A stretch of 52,639 nt of DNA from Mitsuaria sp. GD03876 (GTDB lineage Bacteria; Pseudomonadota; Gammaproteobacteria; Burkholderiales; Burkholderiaceae_C), in contig NZ_JAOCCU010000043.1 in the NCBI RefSeq assembly GCF_029840635.1, forward strand, positions 1 to 52,639. The letters are read 5' to 3'. Positions 28,808-38,027 of the stretch are shown piece by piece. Below the pieces are notes generated by a model. The model saw only the letters and a program-made list of their open reading frames with translations, searched no databases and was not told the DNA's origin. A program made the position numbers and the translations under genes. Positions within the stretch are counted from its first letter, which is position 1, and each line of letters starts with the position of its first letter.

Positions 28808-31800
28808 ATGCGACTGAACTCGATCAAGCTCTCGGGCTTCAAGTCCTTCGCCGATCCGACGAACTTCCAGCTGCCCGGCCAACTGGTCGGCGTGGTCGGC
28901 CCCAACGGCTGCGGCAAGTCCAACATCATGGACGCGGTGCGCTGGGTGCTGGGCGAGAGCAAGGCCAGCGAACTGCGCGGCGAGTCCATGCAGGACGTGA
29001 TCTTCAACGGCTCGGGCAACCGCAAGCCGGCCAGCCGCTCCAGCGTCGAACTGGTGTTCGACAACACCAGCGCCCGCGCCGGCGGCCAGTGGAACCAGTT
29101 CACCGAGATCGCCGTCAAGCGCGTGCTCACGCGCGACGGGACCTCCAGCTACTTCATCAACAACCAGCCGGTGCGCCGGCGCGACGTCCAGGACGTGTTC
29201 CTGGGCACGGGCCTGGGGCCGCGCGCCTACGCCATCATCGGCCAGGGCACGATCAGCCGGATCATCGAATCCAAGCCCGAGGAACTGCGCATGTTCCTCG
29301 AGGAAGCCGCCGGCGTCTCCAAGTACAAGGAACGCCGCCGCGAGACCGAGCTCCGCCTGCGCGACACGCGCGAGAACCTGACCCGCGTCGAGGACATCCT
29401 GCGCGAGCTCAACACCAACCTCGAGAAGCTGGAACGCCAGGCCGAGGTCGCCGCGAGCTACCGCCACCTGCAGGACCAGGGCACGCTCAAGCTGCACCAG
29501 CTGTGGTTCCTGAAGCACCGCGACGCGGCCGGCGAGTCGGCCCGGGTCAAGACCGAGCACTCGGAGGCGGTCAACGCGCTGGAGGCCAAGATGGCCGAGC
29601 TGCGCCAGCTCGAGGCCGAGCTGGAGACCGTCCGCCAGGCCCATTACGCCGCCGGCGACGAGCTCCACGCCGAGCAGGGCCGCATGGCCGAGGCGCAGAT
29701 GGCGGTCAGCCGGCTCGAGGAACGCATCCGCTACGTCGTCGAGGGCCGCCAGCGGCTGGAGCAGCGCCTGGTGGAGCTGCAGGCGCAGAACCAGCAGTGG
29801 CAGGAACGCGCCGAGCAGGCGCAGGGCGAGCTCGACGAGGTCGCCGGGCAGATCGCCCAGGCCGAGGAGCAGAGCGAGATCCTCGCTGCCCAGGCCGAGG
29901 AGCAGGCGATGAAGCTGCCCGACGTCGAGGACCAGGGCCGCGCCGCGCAGGCGCGCGCCAACGAGCAGCGCACGCAGGTGACGCAGGTCCAGCAGCAGAT
30001 CCAGGTGCTGGCCGCGGAGAGCCGCAGCGTCGACGAGCAGCTCAAGGGCCTGCGCGGCCGCCGCGAGCGCCTGGCCCAGGAACGCCAGGGCCTGGCCGCG
30101 CCACAGCATGACCGGCTCGACGAGGTGAAGCGCCTGTCGGTCGCCGCCGACGAGCAGCAGGCCGTCGCCGACGCCCGCCTGGCCGAGCTGGCCGAGGCCG
30201 CGCCCGCCGCCGACGAGGCCCGCCAGGCCGCGCAGCAGGAGACGCAGCGCCAATCAGCCCGGCTGACCGACATCGTCGCGCGGCTGACCGCGCTGCGCGC
30301 GCTGCAGGAGAAGGTGCAGACCGAGGGCAAGCTCAAGCCCTGGCTGGCCAAGCACGGGCTGCAGGACATCAAGGGCCTGTGGACCCAGCTGCACATCACG
30401 CCGGGCTGGGAGAACGCGCTCGAGGCCGCGATGCGCGAGCGCATGGGCGCGCTCTCGGTCGGCCGGCTGGAGACGGTGCAGGCCTTCGCCGCGGATCCGC
30501 CGCCGGCGCGGCTGGCGTTCTACTCGCTGCCCAGCGGCGACATCGCCAACACGCACCGCGCGCTGGCGCCGCTGAGCGACCTGCTGAAGCTGGAATCCAG
30601 CGGCATGAAGGCGCTGATGAACGACTGGCTCGAGGGCATCTACACCGCCGAGTCGATCGCCGACGCGCTGGCGCAGCGCCCCAAGCTCAGCCATGGCGAG
30701 GTCATCATGACCCGCGAGGGCCACGCGGTCAGCCAGTTCGCCGTCAGCTTCTACGCCGCCGACACCGAGACCGCCGGCCTGCTGGCCCGCGCGCAGGAGA
30801 TCGAGAACCTGGAGCGCGAGCAGCGCGCGCAGACGCTGATCGCCGACGAGGCGCGCGCGCAGGCGGTGCGGGCCGAGGCGCTCTACACCGACGCGTCGCA
30901 GCGCCTGGCGGTGGTGCGGCGCGAGGCCAGCGAGACGCAGGCCCGCGCGCATCAACTGCAGGTCGAGCTGCTGCGCCTGGCGCAGCAGACCGAGGCGGCC
31001 GTCGCGCGGCGCACGCAGCTGGACGACGAGCTCGGCGAGATCGACGCGCAGACCGAGGCGCTGATGGAGCGCCGCATGGAAGGCGAGGCCCGCTTCGAGG
31101 AGCTGGACCTGCAGCTGGCAGCGACGCAGGAAAAGCACGCCGAACTCGACGAGGCGGTGATCAACGCCGAGCGCAAGCTGACCGAGGCCCGCGAGCACCA
31201 GCGCGTGCTGGAGCGCCGGGCGCAGGAGGCGGTGTTCAGCGCCCGCGCGCTGGCGGCCAAGCGCGGCGAACTGCAGCGCGGCATCGAGACCGCGCGCCAG
31301 CAGGTGCAGGTCAACGAGCAGACGGTGCAGAACATGGCGCAGGAACGCGCCGAGCTCGACGACGCCGCCGCGCAGGCCGGGCTGCAGGACGCGCTGGCGC
31401 TCAAGATGGAACGCGAGCAGGCCCTGGCCAAGGTGCGCGCGAACTACGACGACCTGAGCCAGCGCCTCAAGCGCGCCGAGGAACAGCGCATGACGATCGA
31501 GCGCGCGCTCGAGCCGCTGCGCGAGCGCATCACGAAACTGCAGCTCGACGAGCAGGCGGCGTCGCTGGGCGGCGCGCAGTTCATGGAGCAGCTGGTCGCG
31601 GCCAACGTCGACCTGGAGGCGCTGGCCAAGGGCATCGAGGACGGCGGCGTCAAGCTCTACGGGCTGCAGGGCGAGATCGACCGCATCACCCGCGACATCG
31701 CGGCGCTGGGCGCGGTCAACCTGGCCGCGCTCGACGAGCTGGGCGCGGCGCGCGAGCGCAAGACCTTCCTGGACGCGCAGTTCGCCGACCTCACCAGCGC

Positions 31801-32320
31801 GATCACGACGCTGGAGGACGCGATCCACAAGATCGACCTGGAGACCCGCGACCTGCTGGGCACCACCTTCAACCAGGTCAACGAGCATTTCGGGCGCATG
31901 TTCCCGAGCCTGTTCGGCGGCGGCCAGGCCAAGCTGGTGATGACCGGCGACGAGATCCTGGACGCCGGCGTGCAGGTGATGGCGCAGCCGCCGGGCAAGA
32001 AGAACTCGACCATCCACCTGCTGTCGGGCGGCGAGAAGGCGCTGACGGCGATCGCGCTGGTGTTCGCGATCTTCCAGCTGAACCCGGCGCCGTTCTGCCT
32101 GCTCGACGAGGTCGACGCGCCGCTGGACGACGCCAACACCGAGCGCTACGCGCGGCTGGTGTCGGAGATGAGCAAGATCACGCAGTTCCTGTTCATCTCC
32201 CACAACAAGATCGCGATGGAGATGGCCAAGCAGCTGATCGGCGTGACGATGCAGGAGCAGGGCGTGTCGCGCATCGTGGCGGTGGACATGGAATCCGCGC
32301 TGGCGATGGCCGAGCAATGA
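28808..32320 (+). CDS. smc: Chromosome segregation ATPase SMC
   Basis: This is a full-length 1170-residue SMC. The N-terminal head has Walker A GPNGCGKS (residues 31-38). The two long coiled-coil arms are rich in Glu, Gln, Ala and Arg. The central hinge begins near GLWTQLHITPGWENALEAAM. The C-terminal head has the signature LSGGEKALTA and Walker B FCLLDEVDAPLDD. SMC organises the chromosome with ScpA and ScpB, which are not encoded here. zipA follows after 58 bases, as is usual in betaproteobacteria. Confidence 0.97.
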   Translation: MRLNSIKLSGFKSFADPTNFQLPGQLVGVVGPNGCGKSNIMDAVRWVLGESKASELRGESMQDVIFNGSGNRKPASRSSVELVFDNTSARAGGQWNQFTEIAVKRVLTRDGTSSYFINNQPVRRRDVQDVFLGTGLGPRAYAIIGQGTISRIIESKPEELRMFLEEAAGVSKYKERRRETELRLRDTRENLTRVEDILRELNTNLEKLERQAEVAASYRHLQDQGTLKLHQLWFLKHRDAAGESARVKTEHSEAVNALEAKMAELRQLEAELETVRQAHYAAGDELHAEQGRMAEAQMAVSRLEERIRYVVEGRQRLEQRLVELQAQNQQWQERAEQAQGELDEVAGQIAQAEEQSEILAAQAEEQAMKLPDVEDQGRAAQARANEQRTQVTQVQQQIQVLAAESRSVDEQLKGLRGRRERLAQERQGLAAPQHDRLDEVKRLSVAADEQQAVADARLAELAEAAPAADEARQAAQQETQRQSARLTDIVARLTALRALQEKVQTEGKLKPWLAKHGLQDIKGLWTQLHITPGWENALEAAMRERMGALSVGRLETVQAFAADPPPARLAFYSLPSGDIANTHRALAPLSDLLKLESSGMKALMNDWLEGIYTAESIADALAQRPKLSHGEVIMTREGHAVSQFAVSFYAADTETAGLLARAQEIENLEREQRAQTLIADEARAQAVRAEALYTDASQRLAVVRREASETQARAHQLQVELLRLAQQTEAAVARRTQLDDELGEIDAQTEALMERRMEGEARFEELDLQLAATQEKHAELDEAVINAERKLTEAREHQRVLERRAQEAVFSARALAAKRGELQRGIETARQQVQVNEQTVQNMAQERAELDDAAAQAGLQDALALKMEREQALAKVRANYDDLSQRLKRAEEQRMTIERALEPLRERITKLQLDEQAASLGGAQFMEQLVAANVDLEALAKGIEDGGVKLYGLQGEIDRITRDIAALGAVNLAALDELGAARERKTFLDAQFADLTSAITTLEDAIHKIDLETRDLLGTTFNQVNEHFGRMFPSLFGGGQAKLVMTGDEILDAGVQVMAQPPGKKNSTIHLLSGGEKALTAIALVFAIFQLNPAPFCLLDEVDAPLDDANTERYARLVSEMSKITQFLFISHNKIAMEMAKQLIGVTMQEQGVSRIVAVDMESALAMAEQ

Positions 32321-32378
32321 GGATGACGACGGCGATCGCGGCGCAGGGCGCGCGCGGGGCCGCAGGAGCAATGACGCG

Positions 32379-33479
32379 ATGACGACGGACTGGAACCTGA
32401 CGACGCTGTTGGCCGCGCTGGGCGGCGTGGTGCTGGTGGGCCTGCTGGCGCAGGGCTGGTGGAGCGCGCGCAAGGCGGGCCCGCGGCGCGCCGAGCCGCT
32501 GGCGCCGGCCGGCGACCGCCAGGAGCCCAGCCTGGGCGCCAACGGCGCGGCCGCGGGCGAACCGGCGATGACGCTGGACGGCAGTGCCGGCGGCGAGCTG
32601 CCGGACCTGCGCACGCTGGACGAGACCGTGCCGGCGGTGGCGCGCGCCCGCAAGGCCTCGACCCGCATCGACGCGCTGATCGACGCGATCGCGACGCTGA
32701 CGCCGGAATCGCCGGTCAGCGGCGAGATGGCGCTGTCGCACCTGCCGGGCAGCCGGCGCGCGGGCACCAAGCCGTTCCAGGTCGAAGGCCTGAACGCCGA
32801 CAGCGGCGACTGGGAACTGCCGCATCCGGGCCAGCGCTACAGCGAGTTCCAGGCCGGGCTGCAGATGGCCAACCGCAGCGGCGCGCTCAACGAGATCGAG
32901 TACTCCGAGTTCGTGCAGAAGATCCAGGGCTTCGCCGACGGCATCGGCGCGATGCCCGAGTTCCCCGACATGCTGGACGTCGTGGCCCGGGCCCGCGAGC
33001 TGGACCAGTTCGCCGCCAGCCACGACGCGCAGCTCGCCATCGTGCTGCGGGCGCGCGGCGCCGCGTGGACGCTGGGCTTCGTCCAGCAGGGCGCGCTGCG
33101 CCAGGGCTTCGTGCCCGGCGCGATCCCGGGCCGGCTGGTGATGCCGGCGGCCGAGGAGGGCGCGCCGCCGCTGCTGGCGCTGCACTTCGACGCGCAGGCG
33201 GCGCTGGCGGACGATCCGCAGGCCTCGTCGCTGCGCGAGCTGACGCTGGCGCTGGACGTGTTGCAGACGCCGGAGGCGCTGGAGCCCTTCGCGACCTGGC
33301 AGGAATCGGCCCGCGCGCTGGCCCGCGACTTCGAGGCCGATGTCTGCGACGACCGCGGCCAGGTGCTCAACCTGCACGCCTTCCAGTCCATCGGGCAGGA
33401 ACTGGCCGAGCTGTACAAGTCGCTCGCGGCGCGCGACCTCGCCGCCGGCAGCGCGGTGGCGCGGCGACTGTTCAGCTGA
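32379..33479 (+). CDS. zipA: Cell division protein ZipA
   Basis: ZipA tethers FtsZ to the membrane. There is one N-terminal membrane helix (LTTLLAALGGVVLVGLLAQGW), a charged/Pro-Ala linker, and a C-terminal FtsZ-binding domain (from about residue 165) that includes LQMANRSGALNEIEYSEF and the closing HAFQSIGQELAELY. The 366 residues fit the betaproteobacterial form, which is only weakly similar to the E. coli protein. The start follows CAGGAG. In relatives ligA usually follows; here a peptidase gene does. Confidence 0.82.
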   Translation: MTTDWNLTTLLAALGGVVLVGLLAQGWWSARKAGPRRAEPLAPAGDRQEPSLGANGAAAGEPAMTLDGSAGGELPDLRTLDETVPAVARARKASTRIDALIDAIATLTPESPVSGEMALSHLPGSRRAGTKPFQVEGLNADSGDWELPHPGQRYSEFQAGLQMANRSGALNEIEYSEFVQKIQGFADGIGAMPEFPDMLDVVARARELDQFAASHDAQLAIVLRARGAAWTLGFVQQGALRQGFVPGAIPGRLVMPAAEEGAPPLLALHFDAQAALADDPQASSLRELTLALDVLQTPEALEPFATWQESARALARDFEADVCDDRGQVLNLHAFQSIGQELAELYKSLAARDLAAGSAVARRLFS

Positions 33480-33612
33480 CCCGCATCCTCAAGATTGCGG
33501 ATGCCCGCCCCGGCCGCGTCGGACGGTGGCGGTCGACGGGTGCTACCGTCCGCCGGCCTGTGGCCCGCCCGATCGCGCGACGGGACGGCCGCCGCGACAC
33601 GGAGGAACCCCG

Positions 33613-35478
33613 ATGGCCCGACGACTCTCCCCCTCGCCCGGCGGCCTCGTGCCGGCCACCCGGCGGCCGCTGAAGATCTTCGCCGCCGACCCGATGCTGG
33701 GGAAGACCTTCGGCAACCGGGCCCGCATCGACGTCATCAACGAGGCGCTGCAGGCCGGCCCGGTCGGCGCGCGGCTGGCCGTCGTCGACTACGACGGCGC
33801 GCAGCGCACCTACTACAAGGCGGTCGACCTGGACGATCCGGTCGTGCTGCTGCAGGGCGGGCTGGAGCCCTCCGAGGCCGATCCCCGCTTCCACCAGCAG
33901 ATGGTCTACGCGGTGGCCTCGCGCACGCTGGAGAACTTCGACCGCGCGCTCGGCCGCACGCTGCGCTTGAGCGCCCGGGCCGGCCGCGGGCGCGAGGGGC
34001 AGCCCCGGCTGCGGCTGCTGCCGCATGCGTTCTACGGCGCCAACGCCTTCTACACGCCCGAGCTCAACGCGATCCTGTTCGGCTACTTCAAGGCCGAGGC
34101 GGAGGATGTCGGCCAGAACCTGCCGGGCCAGATCGTCTTCACCTGCCTGTCGCACGACGTCATCGCCCATGAGATGACCCATGCGATCGTCGACCGGTTG
34201 CGGCCGCTGTTCCTGGAACCGAGCAACCTGGACGTGCTGGCCTTCCACGAGGGCTTCGCCGACATCGTCGCGCTGTTGCAGCACTTCTCCTTCCCCGACA
34301 TCCTGCGCGAGCAGATCCAGCGCCAGGGCGTGGAGATCCGCAAGCCCTCGTCGCTGGTGCAGCTGGCGCAGCAGTTCGGCTACGCCACCGGGGCCGGCGC
34401 GGCGCTGCGCTCGGCGCTGGACAAGCCGGGCAACCGGCTCAGCGACGCGATCGACGAGCCGCACGAGCGCGGCTCCATCCTGGTGGCCGCGGTGTTCGAC
34501 GGCTTCTTCAAGACCTACCAGCGCCGCATCGCCGACCTGGTGCGCATCGCCACCGGCGGCACCGGCAACCTGCCCACCGGCGAGCTGCATCCGGACCTGG
34601 CCAACCGCATCGCCGCCGAGGCGACCAAGACCGCGCAGCGCGTGCTGGACATGTGCATCCGCGCCTTCGACTACCTGCCGCCGGTGGACGTCACCTTCGG
34701 CGACTTCCTGCGCGCGATGATCACCGCCGACTTCGAGCTGGTGCCGCAGGACGAGTTCGACTGCCGCGGCGCCATGATCGAGGCCTTCCGGATGCGGGCG
34801 ATCTATCCGGACGGCGTCGCCTCGCTGGCCGAGGAGTCGCTGCTCTGGGAGAACGTCGAGAGCCGGCTGCCGATGCTGGGCGCGGAGCTCCAGGGGCTGA
34901 TCGGCCAGGCCTTCGTCCAGACGGTGCGTGCGATCGACGCGCCGCTGGGAGCCACGTCGCCCGACGACGCACCGGATGCGCACACCGAGTTCAGCCAGGA
35001 AGACGCGGGCGAGGCCTTCGACATCGACGTCAGCAAGGAGCTGGCGGTCGCGCTGCACCGCTACGCGACTGCCAACGCGACGATGCTGGGCCTGTCGCTG
35101 GACCCGGACTACAAGATCCAGGTGCGCGGCTTCCATCCGGTGTTCCGCGTCGCGCCCAACGGCCGGCTGCTGGTCGAGCTGGTGGCGCAGTTCGCGCAGG
35201 TCGACCGCCGGCTGGGCGAGGAACTCGGCGGCGTGCCGTTCCGCGGCGGCTGCACGCTGATCGCGTCGTCCGACGGGCGGTGTCGCTACCTGGTCAAGAA
35301 GCCGATGCTCAAGTCGGGCGGCAAGGACGAGCTCGCGGCGCTCGCGCGGCTGACCCGGCAGCGGCATTTCGTCGAGCGCTGCGACATGCGCAACGCGATG
35401 ACGCCGTACTACACGAAGACGGAATCGGCGCGGCGCATCGCCGCGATGGCCAACTTCGCCAACCTGCACGGAGGCTGA
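33613..35478 (+). CDS. Gluzincin-like zinc metallopeptidase, uncharacterised
   Basis: This is a 621-residue protein with the zinc-peptidase motif HEMTH (His186, Glu187, His190). A downstream HEGFAD (Glu213) follows, giving the HExxH...E arrangement of gluzincins, closest in layout to thermolysin-type (M4) enzymes. No signal peptide or membrane segment is present, so it should be cytoplasmic, unlike secreted thermolysins. The N terminus (PRPLKIFAADPMLGK-like) and the ~330 residues after the active site match no family I know. The ATG at 33613 follows GGAGGA. Its stop is one base before the next gene's ATG, so the two are coupled. Its substrate is unknown. Confidence 0.8.
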   Translation: MARRLSPSPGGLVPATRRPLKIFAADPMLGKTFGNRARIDVINEALQAGPVGARLAVVDYDGAQRTYYKAVDLDDPVVLLQGGLEPSEADPRFHQQMVYAVASRTLENFDRALGRTLRLSARAGRGREGQPRLRLLPHAFYGANAFYTPELNAILFGYFKAEAEDVGQNLPGQIVFTCLSHDVIAHEMTHAIVDRLRPLFLEPSNLDVLAFHEGFADIVALLQHFSFPDILREQIQRQGVEIRKPSSLVQLAQQFGYATGAGAALRSALDKPGNRLSDAIDEPHERGSILVAAVFDGFFKTYQRRIADLVRIATGGTGNLPTGELHPDLANRIAAEATKTAQRVLDMCIRAFDYLPPVDVTFGDFLRAMITADFELVPQDEFDCRGAMIEAFRMRAIYPDGVASLAEESLLWENVESRLPMLGAELQGLIGQAFVQTVRAIDAPLGATSPDDAPDAHTEFSQEDAGEAFDIDVSKELAVALHRYATANATMLGLSLDPDYKIQVRGFHPVFRVAPNGRLLVELVAQFAQVDRRLGEELGGVPFRGGCTLIASSDGRCRYLVKKPMLKSGGKDELAALARLTRQRHFVERCDMRNAMTPYYTKTESARRIAAMANFANLHGG

Positions 35479-35479
35479 C

Positions 35480-37045
35480 ATGGCAACCGTCAAGACGTCC
35501 GCGAAGCCGCCGGCCGCGAAGAAGCGCGCTCCCGCCGCGAAGGGCGCGGCGCCGGCGAAGAAGACCGCGCCCGCGAAGAAGGCGGTCCCGGCCAAGAAGG
35601 CCGCACCGGCCAAGAAGGCCGCACCGGCCAAAAAGGCTGCGCCGGCCAAAAAGGCTGCGCCGGCCAAGAAGACCGCACCGGCGAAGAAGCGCGCGCCCGC
35701 GAGGAAGCGTGCGCCGGCCGGGGCGCGCGAGATCCGCGTGCGCATGTACAACGTCGGCTTCGGCGATGCCTTCCTGGTGCTGATCCCCGGCGAGGACCGC
35801 GACCTTCGCATCCTGGTGGACTGCGGCTCCGTCGCCGCGCCGCCGGCGCCGGGGCCGAAGATGGCCGACGTCGTCCGCGCCATCGTGGCCGACGTGGGCG
35901 GCCCGGGCGACGCGCGCATCGACCTGGTGATCGGCACGCACCGCCACAAGGACCACGTCTCCGGCTTCTCCGACCCCGCCTGGCGCGAGGTCAGCGTCGG
36001 CGAGGTCTGGCTGCCGTGGACCGAGAACCCCAAGGACCCGGCGGCGCGCCGCATCCGCGACCTGCAGTCCAACCTGGCGATGGCGCTGGACAAGTCGGTG
36101 GCGAAGGCGAGGGCCTCCGGCGCGGCCCTCGCGCCGGCGATGAGCCAGCAGGCGCAACTGGTCGAGAACGCGCTGATGCTCAGCAACGAGTCGGCGATGA
36201 AGACGCTGCACGACGGCTTCAAGGGCCGTCCGCTGCGCCGCTTCCTGCCGGAGGCCGATCCAAAGCGGGCGCGGCTGGCCGAGACCGACGCGGTCCCGGG
36301 CGTGAAGTTCCACATCCTGGGCCCGTCGCGGGACCCCGAGGTCATCCGCGACATGGAGCCGCCCAAGGGCGCGAGCTACCTGCGCCTGCATGCGGCGCGA
36401 GGCGCGACGAACCTCCCCGCGGCGGCGGCTTCAGCGGCTTCGACGGCATCGGCCGCATCCACCGCATCCCGCCCATCGGGCGCCGCGGCCCGGCGGGCCG
36501 CCCCCGAGCCGGCCGAACCGGCGCTGCCCGCGCCGTTCGCCGCCGAGTTCGCGGCCGCAGGCACCCCGCCAGGCCTGTGGCTGTCGGACGCCGACCGGCG
36601 CCAGATCGAGAGCGCCGGCGCGCTGTCCGAGCTGGCCGTCGCGGTCGCGCTGGACAAGGCGGTCAACGGCACCAGCCTGATGATCGTCATCGAGGTCGAC
36701 GGCACGCTGCTGCTGTTCCCCGGCGACGCGCAGTGGGGCACCTGGATGGCGGTGCTGGCGGACGAGGAGTGGCAGGCGATGCTGCGCCGCCTGAGCTTCT
36801 ACAAGATCGGCCACCACGCCAGCCACAACGCGACGCCGCCGGACTTCGTGAAGCGCTACCTGCCGCGCGGCTGCTGCGCGATGGCCTCGACGCTGACGCG
36901 CAGCATCTGGCCGGACATTCCGCGGCTGCCGCTGCTCCAGGACCTCGCGGCCAAGGGCGTGGACGTCGCCCGCAGCGACCAGGCGCCGACCGCGCAGGTG
37001 TTCACCGTCGCCAACGGCGTCGTGGAGGCACGCATCCCGTTCTGA
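35480..37045 (+). CDS. ComEC-like metallo-beta-lactamase-fold protein with a Lys/Ala/Pro tail
   Basis: The 521 residues begin with about 80 residues of histone-H1-like sequence (repeats of AKKAAP). The MBL domain starts near REIRVRMYNVGFGDAFLV. The metal motif is THRHKDH (His154, His156, Asp158, His159), and IDLVIG precedes it. A late block, LLFPGDAQW with KIGHHASHN (His445, His446, His449), is the pattern of the ComEC/Rec2 C-terminal nuclease-like domain. The channel part of ComEC is absent. A low-complexity Ala/Ser/Thr insert lies at about residues 310-335. It is coupled to the upstream peptidase. Hydrolysis of a phosphodiester, possibly nucleic acid, is inferred from the fold and the basic tail. 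Confidence 0.83.
   Translation: MATVKTSAKPPAAKKRAPAAKGAAPAKKTAPAKKAVPAKKAAPAKKAAPAKKAAPAKKAAPAKKTAPAKKRAPARKRAPAGAREIRVRMYNVGFGDAFLVLIPGEDRDLRILVDCGSVAAPPAPGPKMADVVRAIVADVGGPGDARIDLVIGTHRHKDHVSGFSDPAWREVSVGEVWLPWTENPKDPAARRIRDLQSNLAMALDKSVAKARASGAALAPAMSQQAQLVENALMLSNESAMKTLHDGFKGRPLRRFLPEADPKRARLAETDAVPGVKFHILGPSRDPEVIRDMEPPKGASYLRLHAARGATNLPAAAASAASTASAASTASRPSGAAARRAAPEPAEPALPAPFAAEFAAAGTPPGLWLSDADRRQIESAGALSELAVAVALDKAVNGTSLMIVIEVDGTLLLFPGDAQWGTWMAVLADEEWQAMLRRLSFYKIGHHASHNATPPDFVKRYLPRGCCAMASTLTRSIWPDIPRLPLLQDLAAKGVDVARSDQAPTAQVFTVANGVVEARIPF
35555..35716 (+). repeat. 18-bp tandem repeat, nine units, coding for AKKAAP
   Basis: Nine consecutive 18-bp units run in frame through the start of the MBL gene. 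Units at 35591 and 35609 are identical. Units at 35627 and 35645 are identical to each other and use AAA and GCT codons, unlike the surrounding gene. This indicates recent unit duplication. Confidence 0.9.
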
Positions 37046-37144
37046 GCGTCGCCATGCGCGTCCCTTGCGCCGGCTCGCCGCGCGCGGCGAGTGCCTGACG
37101 CGATGGGCGGGGCATGACGCCGCCGCCGGCCGGCGCCTCGGCGC

Positions 37145-37897
37145 TCACTCGCGGCCGGCGGTGGCGAGCTCGCCCGAGGCGGCCAGCAGGCGCCGCACCT
37201 CGTCGTCGGTGGTCTGGTCAAAGGTCTCGTACCACTGGCCGACCGAGCGGAAGCGCTCCGGCGTGTGGCCGCAGACGACCTCGTCGGCGTCCTGCGCGAG
37301 CAGGTGGCAGGTCTGCGCCGCCGACACCGGCACCGCCACGACGATGCGTGCCGGGTGCAGGTCGCGCAGCGCATGGACGCCGGCGCGCATCGACGCGCCG
37401 GTCGCCATGCCGTCGTCCACCAGGATGATCTGGCGCCCGGCGATCGGCGGCATCGGCCGGTCGCCGCGATAGAGCTTCTCGCGCCGGTGCAGCTCGCGCA
37501 GCTCCGCGCGGGTCACGATGTCGATCGCCGGGAAGCTGATCGCCAGCTGCTGGATCACCTGCGTGTTGAGCACCCGCACGTCACCCGAGGCGATCGCGCC
37601 CATCGCGTATTCGGGCTGGCCGGGCAGGCCCAGCTTGCGCACCACCAGGACATCCAGCGGCGCGCCCAGCGCGCGGGCGATCTCCGCCGCCACGGGCACC
37701 CCGCCGCGCGGCAGCGCCAGCACCGTCACGTCGTCGCGGTGCGCGTAGGCGCCCAGTTGCCCGGCCAACTGCCGGCCCGCGTCCCGCCGGTCGGCGAAGC
37801 GATGCCCCAGCGCGGGCATCGCCTGCGGACGCGCCGGCGTTTCCGGCAGGTCGAGAGGGGTCAGCACAGGCAGCATGGCGGGGTTCTCCGGGGTCAT
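37145..37897 (-). CDS. Phosphoribosyltransferase-domain protein
   Basis: This is a 250-residue type I phosphoribosyltransferase. It has the opening GHRFADRRDAGRQLAGQL, the ALPRGGVPVAAEIA loop and the PRPP-binding motif IILVDDGMATGASM (about residue 155). This subgroup is common near stress genes, and no substrate is assigned to it. I chose the ATG at 37897 (MTPENPAML). A second ATG at MLPVLTPL is possible, and neither has a strong ribosome binding site. The long open frame upstream overlaps the Ku gene antisense and is not coding. It is divergent from ku, with 130 bp between the starts. Confidence 0.82.
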   Translation of the reverse strand: MTPENPAMLPVLTPLDLPETPARPQAMPALGHRFADRRDAGRQLAGQLGAYAHRDDVTVLALPRGGVPVAAEIARALGAPLDVLVVRKLGLPGQPEYAMGAIASGDVRVLNTQVIQQLAISFPAIDIVTRAELRELHRREKLYRGDRPMPPIAGRQIILVDDGMATGASMRAGVHALRDLHPARIVVAVPVSAAQTCHLLAQDADEVVCGHTPERFRSVGQWYETFDQTTDDEVRRLLAASGELATAGRE

Positions 37898-38027
37898 GAT
37901 GGGCTCGCAGCGGCGGTGTCGCCATCCCCAGTTCAGAGCAAGCCGGATGCCTGCACCACCCCCTCGATCGCGGGCGCGTGATTTGCCGCACGGCGGTTCC
38001 TCCTGACCGTCCCCGCCGAGGTCCCGC

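Noticed and set aside
33472-36366. 964-residue open frame antisense to the peptidase and MBL genes
   Set aside because: It has the same shadow effect. The product is a low-complexity string and the sense strand carries clear catalytic motifs.
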